Notes: generated from the sequence alone by a model not told the origin. Shown: positions 54,560 through 62,584, counted from the stretch's first letter. The stretch: DNA of 64,000 nt from Bog-532 sp963828445 (GCA_963828445.1 CAWHFP010000001.1:1116001-1180000); one strand, 5' to 3'. Numbers and translations are program-made.

Positions 54560-55362
54560 GCCAGCCGCTGGTCGACCTCACCGGGCGGCACGTGGTCATC
54601 ACCGGCGGGGCCGGCGGCCTGGGCCGGGCCGTGGCCGACGTCGTCGCCGCCGCCAACGCCACGATCAGCCTGCTCGACCTGTCCGGGCCGGACACCGAGG
54701 CGGTGGCCGCGAAGATCACCGCCGCGGGCGGGCGCGCGGCCGGCCGGGCCTGCGACGTCACCGATCCCGAGCAGGTGGCCGCGGCCTTCGACTGGGCCGA
54801 GGCCACGTTCGGGCGGCCGGACATCCTGGTCAACAACGCGGGCATCAACCGGCGCGGGACGTCGCTCGGGATCACCGAGGCCGAGTGGGACCAGACGTTC
54901 GCGGTCAACCTCAAGGGCTACTACCACTGTGCCCGCCAGCTGGCCCAGCGGCTGCTGGACGCGGGCCAGCCCGGCTCGATCGTCAACGTCAGCTCGATCG
55001 GCGGCGTCAGCTCGCTGGGCCGGGGCAACTTCTCGTACGGGATCACCAAGGCCGGCGTGAACCAGCTGACCCGGGAGCTGGCCGTGGTCTGGGGCCGGCA
55101 CGGCATCCGGGTCAACGCGGTCGCGCCCTGCCAGATCGCCACCGAGGGCCTGAAGCGGCTGAGCGAGCGGCCCAGCGAAGAAGGACAGCTGCTGGACACC
55201 TTCCTGCGTGGCATCCCGCTCGGGCGGCTGGTGGAACCGTCCGAGGTCGCGGCGGCCGTGGCCTTCCTGGCCTCGGACGCGGCCAGCATGATCACCGGCG
55301 TGGTGCTCCCCGTCGACGGCGGGAACCTGGCACTGAACGCCGGCGGAACCATTGGGGAATGA
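54556..55362 (+). CDS. SDR-family dehydrogenase
   Basis: 268 aa from GTG 54556, overlapping the FAH stop by 4 bp. HVVITGGAGGLGRAVADVV (GxxxGxG), NAGINRRG, a catalytic Ser in IVNVSSIGGVSSLG, YGITKAGVNQL (YxxxK), and SMITGVVLPVDGGN. It may oxidise a 2-keto-3-deoxy sugar acid to the 2,4-diketo acid that FAH then splits. This role is inferred from gene pairing. A lipoyl-domain gene follows after 12 bp. Confidence 0.9.
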   Translation: MSQPLVDLTGRHVVITGGAGGLGRAVADVVAAANATISLLDLSGPDTEAVAAKITAAGGRAAGRACDVTDPEQVAAAFDWAEATFGRPDILVNNAGINRRGTSLGITEAEWDQTFAVNLKGYYHCARQLAQRLLDAGQPGSIVNVSSIGGVSSLGRGNFSYGITKAGVNQLTRELAVVWGRHGIRVNAVAPCQIATEGLKRLSERPSEEGQLLDTFLRGIPLGRLVEPSEVAAAVAFLASDAASMITGVVLPVDGGNLALNAGGTIGE

Positions 55363-55374
55363 AGGAGAGCCTGC

Positions 55375-55620
55375 GTGTCCAGAGTCGAGCTGAAGGTGCC
55401 GTCGTACGGCATGGCGGACACCGAGAGCGTTGTGGTCGCCTGGCTCCGTGAGCCGGGCGAGATGGTGGATGAGGGTGATCCATTGGTGTCCATCGACACC
55501 GCCAAGACCGAGGTGACCCTGGAAAGCCCGGCGGCCGGCGTGCTCGGCCCGCACCTGTTCGACGTCGACGCCGAGGTGGGCACCGGCGCCGTCCTGACCT
55601 GGGTCGAGGCCAGCGAATGA
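55375..55620 (+). CDS. free-standing biotin/lipoyl attachment-domain protein
   Basis: 81 aa from GTG 55375 behind GAAGGAG. The whole protein is one lipoyl domain: ELKVPSYGMADTESVVVAWLREPGEMVDEGDPLVSIDTAKTEVTLESPAAGVLG, with the modified Lys in IDTAK-T at residue 44, then the second half-barrel to the C-terminus. TAKTE is lipoyl-like and not the biotin MKM. No catalytic E2 acyltransferase domain, E1-binding domain or E3 follows. The next gene (E1 alpha) overlaps its stop (ATGA), so it probably serves as the swinging arm of the adjacent E1. Confidence 0.88.
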   Translation: MSRVELKVPSYGMADTESVVVAWLREPGEMVDEGDPLVSIDTAKTEVTLESPAAGVLGPHLFDVDAEVGTGAVLTWVEASE

Positions 55621-56657
55621 AAGCGCACACGATCCCGGCCGAGGGCGCGGACGCCGGTATCGACCTGACCGGCCTGGACCCGGCGCAGGCCCGGGACTGG
55701 CTGGGCCGGATGCTGCTGATCCGCGAGTTCGAGTCGACGGCCGGGCCGCTGGCCACGTCGGGGGCGATCCCGGGCGGAATGCACGCGGCCACCGGCCAGG
55801 AGGCGGTGGCGGTCGGCGTCACCTCGGTGCTCGGCCCGGAAGACGTGGCGGCGGCCTCGCACCGCAGCCACCACGTGGCCCTGGCCAAGGGCATGCCCCC
55901 GCGGTCGGTCATGGCCGAGCTGTACGGCAAGGCCACCGGCTGCGCGGGCGGCCGCGGCGGCCACATGCACCTGGCCGACTTCTCGGTCGGGTTCGACGGG
56001 TCCAACGGGATCGTCGGGGCCGGCCTCGGCATCGCGCTGGGGGCCGCGTTCGCCCAGGGCTACCGGCGGGACGGGCACTGCGCGGCCGGCTTCTTCGGTG
56101 ACGGCGGCGCCAACACCGGCCGGGTCTGGGAGTTCGTGAACCTGGCCGCGGCCTGGAAGCTGCCGCTGATCGTGGTGTGCGAGAACAACGGCTACGCGGT
56201 CGAGACCCCGGTCCGCGACGCGATGGCCGGCGAGTCGATCGCGGGCCGGGCGTCCGGGTTCGGGCTGCCCGCGGTCCAGGTCGACGGCCAGGACGTGGCC
56301 GCGCTGCACCGGGCCGCGGCCGAGGCGGCCGCCCGGGCCCGCGACGGCGGCGGCCCCACGTTCATCGAGGCCCTCACCTACCGCCACCTCGGCCACGACA
56401 TCGGCGAGCGCGGCCAGTACCGCACCACCGAGGAAGTGGAGTGGTGGCAGAGCAACCGGGACCCGATCGCCCGGATGCGGGCCGCCCTGGAGAAGTCCGG
56501 TGACCTCGATGAGGCCGGCTTCGCCGAGCTGGCCGCGGCGGCGACCGCCCAGGTCAAGGACGCGGTCGAGTACGCCGAGTCGTCTCCCCTGCCCGACCCG
56601 GCCACCGTGGCCGACGGCGTAACCGGCATCCCGCTGCAGCTGAGAGGAACCCAGTGA
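55617..56657 (+). CDS. thiamine-diphosphate-dependent dehydrogenase E1 component, alpha subunit
   Basis: 346 aa, ATG start overlapping the lipoyl gene's stop by 4 bp. Typical AcoA/PdhA layout: ARDWLGRMLLIREFE, ATGQEAVAVG, SHRSHHVALAKG, GGRGGHMHLAD, the ThDP motif GDGGANTGRVWEFVNLAA starting at G161-D162-G163 and ending ENNGYAVET (N190-N191), then RHLGHDIGERGQYRT. Decarboxylates a 2-oxo acid (or cleaves an acetoin-type ketone) and transfers the acyl unit to a lipoyl arm. E1 beta follows with a 4-bp overlap. Confidence 0.93.
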   Translation: MKAHTIPAEGADAGIDLTGLDPAQARDWLGRMLLIREFESTAGPLATSGAIPGGMHAATGQEAVAVGVTSVLGPEDVAAASHRSHHVALAKGMPPRSVMAELYGKATGCAGGRGGHMHLADFSVGFDGSNGIVGAGLGIALGAAFAQGYRRDGHCAAGFFGDGGANTGRVWEFVNLAAAWKLPLIVVCENNGYAVETPVRDAMAGESIAGRASGFGLPAVQVDGQDVAALHRAAAEAAARARDGGGPTFIEALTYRHLGHDIGERGQYRTTEEVEWWQSNRDPIARMRAALEKSGDLDEAGFAELAAAATAQVKDAVEYAESSPLPDPATVADGVTGIPLQLRGTQ

Positions 56658-57658
56658 CCACTCCGGCGAGCAAACGGACCACCCTGTCGCGGGCCTACCG
56701 CGACGGCCTGGCCGAAGAGATGGCCCGGGACGACCGCATCGTCGTCATGGGCACCGACCTGTACGAGCGGGGCGGGCACTGGGCCCAGGTGACCAACCTG
56801 GGCCCCCAGTTCGGCCGGGACCGGGTCCGCAACGCCCCCATCTCCGAGGCGGCCATGGTGGCGGCCGGGGTGGGCGCGGCCATGAACGGCCTGCGGCCCG
56901 TGGTCGACCTCAACTTCCTCGACTTCGCGTTCGGGGCCATGGACGAGATCGTCAACCAGGCGGCCAAGGTCCGCTACTGGTGGGGCCGCCCGGTGCCGCT
57001 GGTCGTCCGGGGCACCACCGGCTTCGCGGGCGGCGGCGCCCAGCACAACAACCCGATCGAAAGCTGGTTCTGCCACGTCCCCGGTCTGCTCATGGCCTAC
57101 CCGAGCACCCCGTACGACGCCAAGGGCCTGATCAAGTCGGCGATGCGGGGCGAGGACCCGGTCATCTTCGCCATGCACAAGATGCAGACCGGCGCCCGCG
57201 GCGAGGCGGGCGGCCCGGACGACCTGGTGCCGTTCGGCCAGGCGGCCATCCGGCGGCCCGGGCGCGACGTCACCGTGGTGACCTACGGCGTGATGGCGCC
57301 CAAGTCGCTGGCGGCGGCCGAACGGCTGGCCGCCGACGGCATCGAGGCCGAGGTCATCGACTTGCGCACGCTGATGCCGCTGGACCTGGACACGGTGGAG
57401 GAGTCCGTGCGCCGGACCCGGACCCTGGTGGTGGCGGCCGAGGACTACCGGCACGGCGGGGTCGGGGCCGAGATCGCCGCGGCCATGCAGGAGACCCTGT
57501 TCCGCGAGCTGGACGGGCCGGTGCTGCGGATCGGCGCCCCGTTCGCGCCGGTGCCGCACAGCCCGGTGCTGCTGGACGCGCTGACCCCGGGGGCCGACGA
57601 CGTCGAGCGGCTGGCCCGCGAGGCCGTGAAGACGGCCACCGGCGGCCGCCAGAAGTGA
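56654..57658 (+). CDS. 2-oxoacid dehydrogenase-type E1 component, beta subunit
   Basis: 334 aa from GTG 56654, overlapping the E1 alpha stop. Transketolase-like Pyr domain SRAYRDGLAEEMARD, NAPISEAAMVAAGVGAAM, DFAFGAMDEIVNQAAK, GTTGFAGGGAQHNNPIESW, then the C-terminal domain MAPKSLAAAERLAADGIEAEVIDLRTLMPLD. Forms the alpha2beta2 enzyme with the previous gene product. The similar AcoB of acetoin dehydrogenase is one possible relative; the acyl acceptor here is unknown. After its stop a short TGAAGGC motif is repeated three times up to the next start. Confidence 0.92.
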   Translation: MTTPASKRTTLSRAYRDGLAEEMARDDRIVVMGTDLYERGGHWAQVTNLGPQFGRDRVRNAPISEAAMVAAGVGAAMNGLRPVVDLNFLDFAFGAMDEIVNQAAKVRYWWGRPVPLVVRGTTGFAGGGAQHNNPIESWFCHVPGLLMAYPSTPYDAKGLIKSAMRGEDPVIFAMHKMQTGARGEAGGPDDLVPFGQAAIRRPGRDVTVVTYGVMAPKSLAAAERLAADGIEAEVIDLRTLMPLDLDTVEESVRRTRTLVVAAEDYRHGGVGAEIAAAMQETLFRELDGPVLRIGAPFAPVPHSPVLLDALTPGADDVERLAREAVKTATGGRQK

Positions 57659-57682
57659 AGGCCCAGTAATGAAGGCACGGCA

Positions 57683-58339
57683 ATGAAGGCCTACGTGTCG
57701 CTGTGGTCGGCCGACCTGCTGAACCTGGGCGCGGCCGTGGACCAGCTCGGCGACGTGGTGGACGGTTTTCACCTGGACGTGTTCGACGGGCACGACGTCC
57801 GTGACCTGCTGTTCGGCCCGGCCCACGTGGCCGCGCTGCGCCAGCGCACGGACGCCGTCCTGGACGTGCACCTCAACACCACCGACCCCGACTACTGGGT
57901 CGACCGGTTCGCCGAGGCCGGGGCGGACATGATCACCGTGCAGAGCGGGCCCTGCCCGGACGTGCACGCCACGCTGGCCCGGATCCGGGACCGCGGCTGC
58001 CGGGCCTCGCTGGGCCTGGAACTGCACGAACCGGTGAGCCAGGCCGTGCCCCACTTCGGCGGCATCGACCGGCTGCTGCTGATGGGCACGGTGATCGGGG
58101 TCAAGGGCTACGACCAGGACCCGTCGACCGCCGGGCGGGTGAGCGAGCTGGTGGCGGCCCGGTCGGGGGCCCCGGCGCCGGAGGTCGTGGTCGACGGCGG
58201 CATCCGGAGCCACACGGTGCCGGGGCTGGCGGCGGCGGGCGCGGACGGGGTGGTGCCGGGCTCGCTGGTGTTCGGCCAGCCGGACCCGCGGCAGGCCGTG
58301 GCCGGCCTGCACGCGCTGAAGCCAGGGGTCCCGTCGTGA
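57683..58339 (+). CDS. ribulose-phosphate 3-epimerase-family protein
   Basis: 218 aa from ATG 57683. RPE TIM-barrel features: SLWSADLLNLGAAV, VDGFHLDVFDGHDVRD with metal His/Asp, VLDVHLNTTDP (second His), DMITVQSGPC, LLMGTVIGVKGYDQ and VVVDGGIRSHTVPGLAAAGADGVVPGSLVF. Epimerises a keto-sugar or its phosphate at C3; D-allulose-6-phosphate or related ketoses are as likely as ribulose-5-phosphate. Its stop overlaps the ADH start (GTGA). Confidence 0.9.
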   Translation: MKAYVSLWSADLLNLGAAVDQLGDVVDGFHLDVFDGHDVRDLLFGPAHVAALRQRTDAVLDVHLNTTDPDYWVDRFAEAGADMITVQSGPCPDVHATLARIRDRGCRASLGLELHEPVSQAVPHFGGIDRLLLMGTVIGVKGYDQDPSTAGRVSELVAARSGAPAPEVVVDGGIRSHTVPGLAAAGADGVVPGSLVFGQPDPRQAVAGLHALKPGVPS

Positions 58340-59346
58340 AGGCGGCGCTGATCACCAAGCCCGGTCACCTGTCCGTGGAAGAGGTACCCGATCCGGCCCC
58401 GCGCGACCATGAGGTCGTCGTCCAGGTCGGCACCTGCGGCATCTGCGGCACCGACGTGCACGTGTACGACGGGGACTACGCCGCCGTGCGCGAGTACCCG
58501 GTCATCCCCGGGCACGAGTTCTGGGGCACGGTGGTGGCGGCCGGGCCGGCCGTGCGCACGGTGCGGGTCGGCCAGCAGGTCGCGGTCGACCCGATGGACT
58601 ACTGCGACGCCTGCGCCACCTGCCGGTCGGGCTGGACCAACATGTGCCTGAACGGCGGCGGCCTGGGCACCACCGCCCCGGGCGCGCTGGCCGAGTACGT
58701 GGCGGTCAACGGCGCTCGCTGCCAGCCGCTGCCGGACGGGCTGGCCCCGGACCTGGCCAGCCTGGTCGAGCCGCTGTCGTGCGTGCTGCACGGCCTGGAC
58801 CGCATCGGCCCGGTCCTGGGCGACGACGTGCTGGTGCTGGGCAGCGGGCCGATCGGGCTGATGCTGGCCGCGCTGGCCGCCGCGGCCGGCGCCCACGTCG
58901 ACGTGGTCGACCCCCGGGCCGACCGGCGGGCGGTGGCCCCGGAGTTCGGCGCCCGCCGCGTGGCGGCCTCGGCCGAGGAGCTGGCCGGGGACCTGGCCCA
59001 GGGCGGCTGGAGCGTGGTGGCCGACTGCACCGGTCATCCCGGCGCCGTCGCCACCGGCCTGGCCCACCTGCGGCGGACGGGCCGGCTGGCCCTGCTCGGC
59101 ATCGGCGGGACCGACGCCACCTTCCCGTTCGCGCCGTTCGACGTGGTCGCCCGCGAGCTGACCATCGTCGGGGTGAACTCGGTGCGGCACACGTTCGGCC
59201 GGGCGGCGGCCCTGCTGGCCGCGGGCACGATCCCGGCCGCCCGGCTGCACGGCCCGGCACGGCCGCTGACCGAGACGGCGGCGGCCCTGGAAGCGACCCG
59301 GCGCGGGGCCGGGCTCAAGACCCGAGTTGAGGTGGGGCACCCGTGA
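58336..59346 (+). CDS. zinc-dependent alcohol/polyol dehydrogenase 1
   Basis: 336 aa from GTG 58336. Medium-chain dehydrogenase: catalytic-zinc Cys in GTCGICGTDVHVYDG, GHEFWGTVV (His-Glu), structural-zinc cysteines CDACATCRSGWTNMC, DVLVLGSGPIGLMLAALA (NAD binding), and an ADCTGHPGAVATGL loop. Oxidises a polyol or sugar hydroxyl using NAD(P). Its stop overlaps the second dehydrogenase gene. Confidence 0.92.
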   Translation: MKAALITKPGHLSVEEVPDPAPRDHEVVVQVGTCGICGTDVHVYDGDYAAVREYPVIPGHEFWGTVVAAGPAVRTVRVGQQVAVDPMDYCDACATCRSGWTNMCLNGGGLGTTAPGALAEYVAVNGARCQPLPDGLAPDLASLVEPLSCVLHGLDRIGPVLGDDVLVLGSGPIGLMLAALAAAAGAHVDVVDPRADRRAVAPEFGARRVAASAEELAGDLAQGGWSVVADCTGHPGAVATGLAHLRRTGRLALLGIGGTDATFPFAPFDVVARELTIVGVNSVRHTFGRAAALLAAGTIPAARLHGPARPLTETAAALEATRRGAGLKTRVEVGHP

Positions 59347-60365
59347 AGGCGGTCCGTTACGCCGAGCCCGAGCACTGGCAGCTGGCCGACCTGCCCGACC
59401 CGGAGCCGGGCCCGGGCGAGATCCGGGTCCGGGTCCGCGCCGCCGGGGTCTGCGGCACCGACGTGCACCTGCACCACGGCGAATTCGGCCACGTCTACCC
59501 GCTGGTGCCCGGGCACGAGGTGATCGGCGAGGTGGACCAGGCCGGCCCCGGCGTGGCCGGGGACGAGCTGGCCCCGGGGACGCTGGTGGCGGTGGACAAC
59601 ATGGTCTCCTGCGGGACCTGCGCCATGTGCCGCCAGGCCCGGCCCGCGTTCTGCGCCTCGCTGCGGGCCATGGGCGTGTTCGAGGACGGCGGTTTCGCCG
59701 AGTACCTCAACGTCCCCGCGGTCAACTGCCACCCGGCCGGCGACCTGGGTCCCGACGTGGCCGTGCTGGCCGAGCCGACCGCCTGCGCCCTGCACGGCAT
59801 CGACATCCTCGCGCCCAAACCGGGCAGCGACGCGCTCATCTTCGGGGCGGGCCCGACCGGGCTCATCCTGGCCCAGCTGCTCGGCGCGGCGGGCGCGGCC
59901 CGGGTCACGGTGGCCGCGCCGACCGCGGCCAAGCTGGAGCTGGCCGCGGGCTGGGGCGCCGAGACCGTGCTGGCGGACCGGGCCGACCCCGGGCGGACCG
60001 CCCGGCAGCTGCGGGACAAGGCCCCCGGCGGGTTCGACGTGGTGATCGACGCCACCGGGGTGCCGGCCGTGCTGGAGCAGTGCCCGCCGCTGACCGCGGT
60101 CGGCGGGACCATCCTGGTCTACGGGGTGACCCCGGAGCAGGCGGTCTGGCCGGTCAGCCCGTACGACGTGTTCCGGCGCGAGCTGACGATCAAGGGCTCG
60201 TTCTCGCAGGCATTCAGCTTCGAGCGGGCCCTGCGCATGCTGCGGGCCGGGCGGGTCCGGACCGACGGGATGATCACCCACCGGTTCGGCCTGGCCGGTT
60301 ACGGCGACGCGCTGGCGGCGGTGTCCGGTGACTCCAGCTGCCTGAAAGCGATCATCGAGCCATAA
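59343..60365 (+). CDS. zinc-dependent alcohol/polyol dehydrogenase 2
   Basis: 340 aa from GTG 59343, coupled to the preceding dehydrogenase. AAGVCGTDVHLHHGEFG, PGHEVIGEV, structural-zinc CGTCAMCRQARPAFC, SDALIFGAGPTGLILAQLL, FDVVIDATGVPAVLEQC. Close in layout to the preceding gene but different in sequence, so duplicated long ago. Sorbitol/L-threonine-dehydrogenase-like; the exact substrate is unknown. Last gene of the operon, followed by tandem repeats and the end of the convergent DapA-like gene. Confidence 0.92.
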   Translation: MKAVRYAEPEHWQLADLPDPEPGPGEIRVRVRAAGVCGTDVHLHHGEFGHVYPLVPGHEVIGEVDQAGPGVAGDELAPGTLVAVDNMVSCGTCAMCRQARPAFCASLRAMGVFEDGGFAEYLNVPAVNCHPAGDLGPDVAVLAEPTACALHGIDILAPKPGSDALIFGAGPTGLILAQLLGAAGAARVTVAAPTAAKLELAAGWGAETVLADRADPGRTARQLRDKAPGGFDVVIDATGVPAVLEQCPPLTAVGGTILVYGVTPEQAVWPVSPYDVFRRELTIKGSFSQAFSFERALRMLRAGRVRTDGMITHRFGLAGYGDALAAVSGDSSCLKAIIEP

Positions 60366-60372
60366 CAAGGCT

Positions 60373-60480
60373 TGTGGGATCGCTGTGGCCTGTGGGATCG
60401 CTGTCGCCTGTGGGATCGCTGGGGCCTGTGGGATCGCTGGAGCTTGCAGGGCCGATGGGGCTGGTGTGGTCGCTGGGGTT
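60373..60480. repeat. six 18-bp tandem units between convergent genes
   Basis: Units 1-4 (60373-60444) are almost identical, TGTGGGATCGCTGKSGCY-like (TGTGGGATCGCT in all four). Units 5 and 6 (60445-60480) are diverged. The array fills the gap between the ADH2 stop and the leftward aldolase stop. It may be a slippage array with no function, or may act as a boundary between convergent transcripts. Confidence 0.9.
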
Positions 60481-60482
60481 GG

Positions 60483-61412
60483 TCAGGCGGGGAAGAGTTC
60501 GGGGACGGCGGCGCGGGCCAGCGGGCGCAGGGCGGTGGCCTCGTCTTCGGGCACGCCCTGGTAGGGCCAGCGGACGCGGGTTCCGATGTCGGCCCAGCCG
60601 CCGATGTGGGCCAGGGCCTTGTCCAGGGCCGGATTGGCCAGGCCGCGCCGCTGGAACGGGATGATGTGCCGGTTCAGGAAGCCCTGCAGCCGGCCCTCCA
60701 CGTCGGCGGCCCGGACCGGGTCGGCGGCCATCAGGGCGGACCAGGCCACCGCACCCGCCGGGCTGAGGCAGGCGACGTTGGAGTAGGAGCCGGCCGCGCC
60801 CTGGGCCAGGCCGGTGGCCAGCGTGTGGCCGGCCACGAACACGGCCAGCCGGCCCGTCACCGGCCGCATGGCCTGGTACCAGTCGGCGTCCCCGCCCGCC
60901 ACCTTGATCCCGATCAGCTGCGGCACCTCGTCGGCCAGCCGGATCAGGGTGGCCGCGTCGAGCTCGGTCTTGGCGTGCGGCGGGTTGTACAGGACCAGCG
61001 GGACGTCCCCGGCCGCGGCGGCCAGACCGGCCACGGCGGCCACCGCCCCGGCGGGCGGGATCGGCACCCAGTCGGGCAGGATGACCTGGATGGCGTCGGG
61101 CCCGAGCCGGGCCGCCCGCCGGACCCGGTCCAGGCTGAGCCGGGTGCTCATGTGGCCGGCGCCGAGCTGGAACGGCACCCCGGCCGCGTTCGCGTGCTCG
61201 GCCAGAAGCCCGCTGACCAGGTCGTATTCGTCCTCGTCGAGCTCGTGAAACTCACCGGCGGTGCCATGGGCGTACAGACCGTCCAGGCCGGCCGCGGTGA
61301 GCACGTCCAGCTGGTGGCGCAGCCGGCCCACGTCGATCCGGCCGGCGGAATCCAGCGGCAGCAGGACCGTGCCCCACACGCCGCGCAGCGACTTCCGGTC
61401 CAGCGTGGTCAT
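60483..61412 (-). CDS. DapA-family aldolase/dehydratase 1 (DHDPS superfamily)
   Basis: 309 aa from ATG 61412, 4 bp after the Ldh-family stop. GTVLLPLDSAGRID, HGTAGEFHELDE (GTxGE-like), the Tyr in LVLYNPPHAK, and the Schiff-base Lys in LIGIKVAGGDADW. Class I aldolase of the DapA superfamily, e.g. 2-keto-3-deoxy sugar-acid or 4-hydroxy-2-oxoglutarate type. Co-transcribed with the Ldh-family oxidoreductase and divergent from a second DapA gene. Confidence 0.9.
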   Translation of the reverse strand: MTTLDRKSLRGVWGTVLLPLDSAGRIDVGRLRHQLDVLTAAGLDGLYAHGTAGEFHELDEDEYDLVSGLLAEHANAAGVPFQLGAGHMSTRLSLDRVRRAARLGPDAIQVILPDWVPIPPAGAVAAVAGLAAAAGDVPLVLYNPPHAKTELDAATLIRLADEVPQLIGIKVAGGDADWYQAMRPVTGRLAVFVAGHTLATGLAQGAAGSYSNVACLSPAGAVAWSALMAADPVRAADVEGRLQGFLNRHIIPFQRRGLANPALDKALAHIGGWADIGTRVRWPYQGVPEDEATALRPLARAAVPELFPA

Positions 61413-61416
61413 CGGG

Positions 61417-62517
61417 TCACTGGCCGGGGCCGGGGGCGGGCCAGGGGCCCGGCCGGGGCACGCCGAGGGGGTCGGTGACCGCGTAGATCGAGGCCAGCAC
61501 GGCCGGGCTGACCGGGATGCCGGTGTCCAGCCGGTCCCGGCGGGTGCGTGCTTCGACCTCGCCCGGGAGCAGCACCGGGCCCGGGGCCGCCCCGCGGCCG
61601 CCCGTGACCAGCTGCTCGCGGAACTGCCCGGCGCCGTCGGCGTAGGCGGCCGGGTCGGCGAACGCCCCGACCCGCAGGGCGATCATCACCGTGCCGTTCC
61701 CGCCCTGGTAACCCGGGGTGGGCGCGGTGCCCATGCCGGTGAGCAGGCCCCCCAGCAGCTCGATCATGACGCTCAGGCCGGAGCCCTTGTGCCCGCCGAA
61801 CGGCAGCAGGGCCCCGCCCGCGTAGAAGTCGTCGGCGTTGGTGGACGGGTTACCGGCGGCGTCCACGATCAGGCCCTCGGCCACCGGGCGGCCGTCGGCC
61901 GCGGCCAGCTTGAGCTTGCCCTCGGCCACGCCCGCGGTGGAGAAGTCGACCACCAGGGGGCCGTGCGGTCCCCCGGGGGCGGCCCAGGCGAAGGGGTTGG
62001 TGCCCAGGGCCCGCCCGGCCCCGCCGAACGGGGCCACCACCGGCCCGGCGTTGCAGAAGGCCAGGCCGGCCAGGCCCTGGTCGGCCAGGTCGGTCACGTA
62101 CTCGCCCAGCCGGCCGACGTGGTTGCAGTCGCGGATGGTCACCGCGGCCACGCCGCCGGCCTGGGCGGCCGCGGCCACCACGTCGACCGCGAGCCGGGCC
62201 GCGGACTGGCCGAACCCCCAGCGGCCGTCGATGACGGCCACGGCCTGCTGCCGCTGGCTGATGGCGGGCTGGGCCGTGGGCTGGATCTGCCCGTCGGCGA
62301 TCCAGCCCGAGTACTGGACCAGCCGGATGATCCCGTGCGAGTCGTGGCCGACGAGGTTGGACAGCACGAGCGAGGCAGCCACCTGGCCGGCCGTGCCGGC
62401 GGGTGCTCCCAGGGCGGCCAGGGCGGCCGTGGTGAACGTTTCCAGGTCGTGCGGGGCAAAGCGGCCGCTGACCTGTGGTCCCCCAGTGCCGGGGGTGCCT
62501 TCCGGGGCGATCGTCAC
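61417..62517 (-). CDS. Ldh-family (malate/L-lactate dehydrogenase type) oxidoreductase
   Basis: 366 aa from GTG 62517; no ribosome site upstream, and a -10-like GATAAT ends 9 bases before the start, so the mRNA may be leaderless. Family signatures: SNLVGHDSHGIIRLVQYSGW with catalytic His, PTAQPAISQRQQAVAVIDG, TIRDCNHVGRLGEYVT, GTNPFAWAAPGG, FGGHKGSGLSVMIELLGGLL. NAD(P)-dependent reduction of 2-oxo acids; in sugar-acid loci often an intermediate redox step. First gene of the leftward unit with DapA1. Confidence 0.9.
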   Translation of the reverse strand: MTIAPEGTPGTGGPQVSGRFAPHDLETFTTAALAALGAPAGTAGQVAASLVLSNLVGHDSHGIIRLVQYSGWIADGQIQPTAQPAISQRQQAVAVIDGRWGFGQSAARLAVDVVAAAAQAGGVAAVTIRDCNHVGRLGEYVTDLADQGLAGLAFCNAGPVVAPFGGAGRALGTNPFAWAAPGGPHGPLVVDFSTAGVAEGKLKLAAADGRPVAEGLIVDAAGNPSTNADDFYAGGALLPFGGHKGSGLSVMIELLGGLLTGMGTAPTPGYQGGNGTVMIALRVGAFADPAAYADGAGQFREQLVTGGRGAAPGPVLLPGEVEARTRRDRLDTGIPVSPAVLASIYAVTDPLGVPRPGPWPAPGPGQ

Positions 62518-62554
62518 CTGTTGACAATTATCAGTTAGCTATGGTCTAGTCAAC
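62518..62554. promoter_or_regulatory. divergent promoter/operator (site D)
   Basis: GTTGAC (62520-62525) and GTCAAC (62549-62554) form an inverted repeat 23 bp apart, in the 67-bp gap between divergent genes. Leftward: TTGACT with GATAAT (~15 bp apart). Rightward: TTGACA (62521-62526) with a weaker -10. CTG...CAG symmetry surrounds the first half-site. Confidence 0.6.
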
Positions 62555-62584
62555 GCGTTGCGCAGCTCACAGAGGGGAACCATC

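Noticed and set aside
55375..55620. The 81-aa protein as a biotin carrier.
   Set aside because: The modified Lys lies in TAKTE, without the MKM signature, and it neighbours E1 genes, so lipoylation is more likely.
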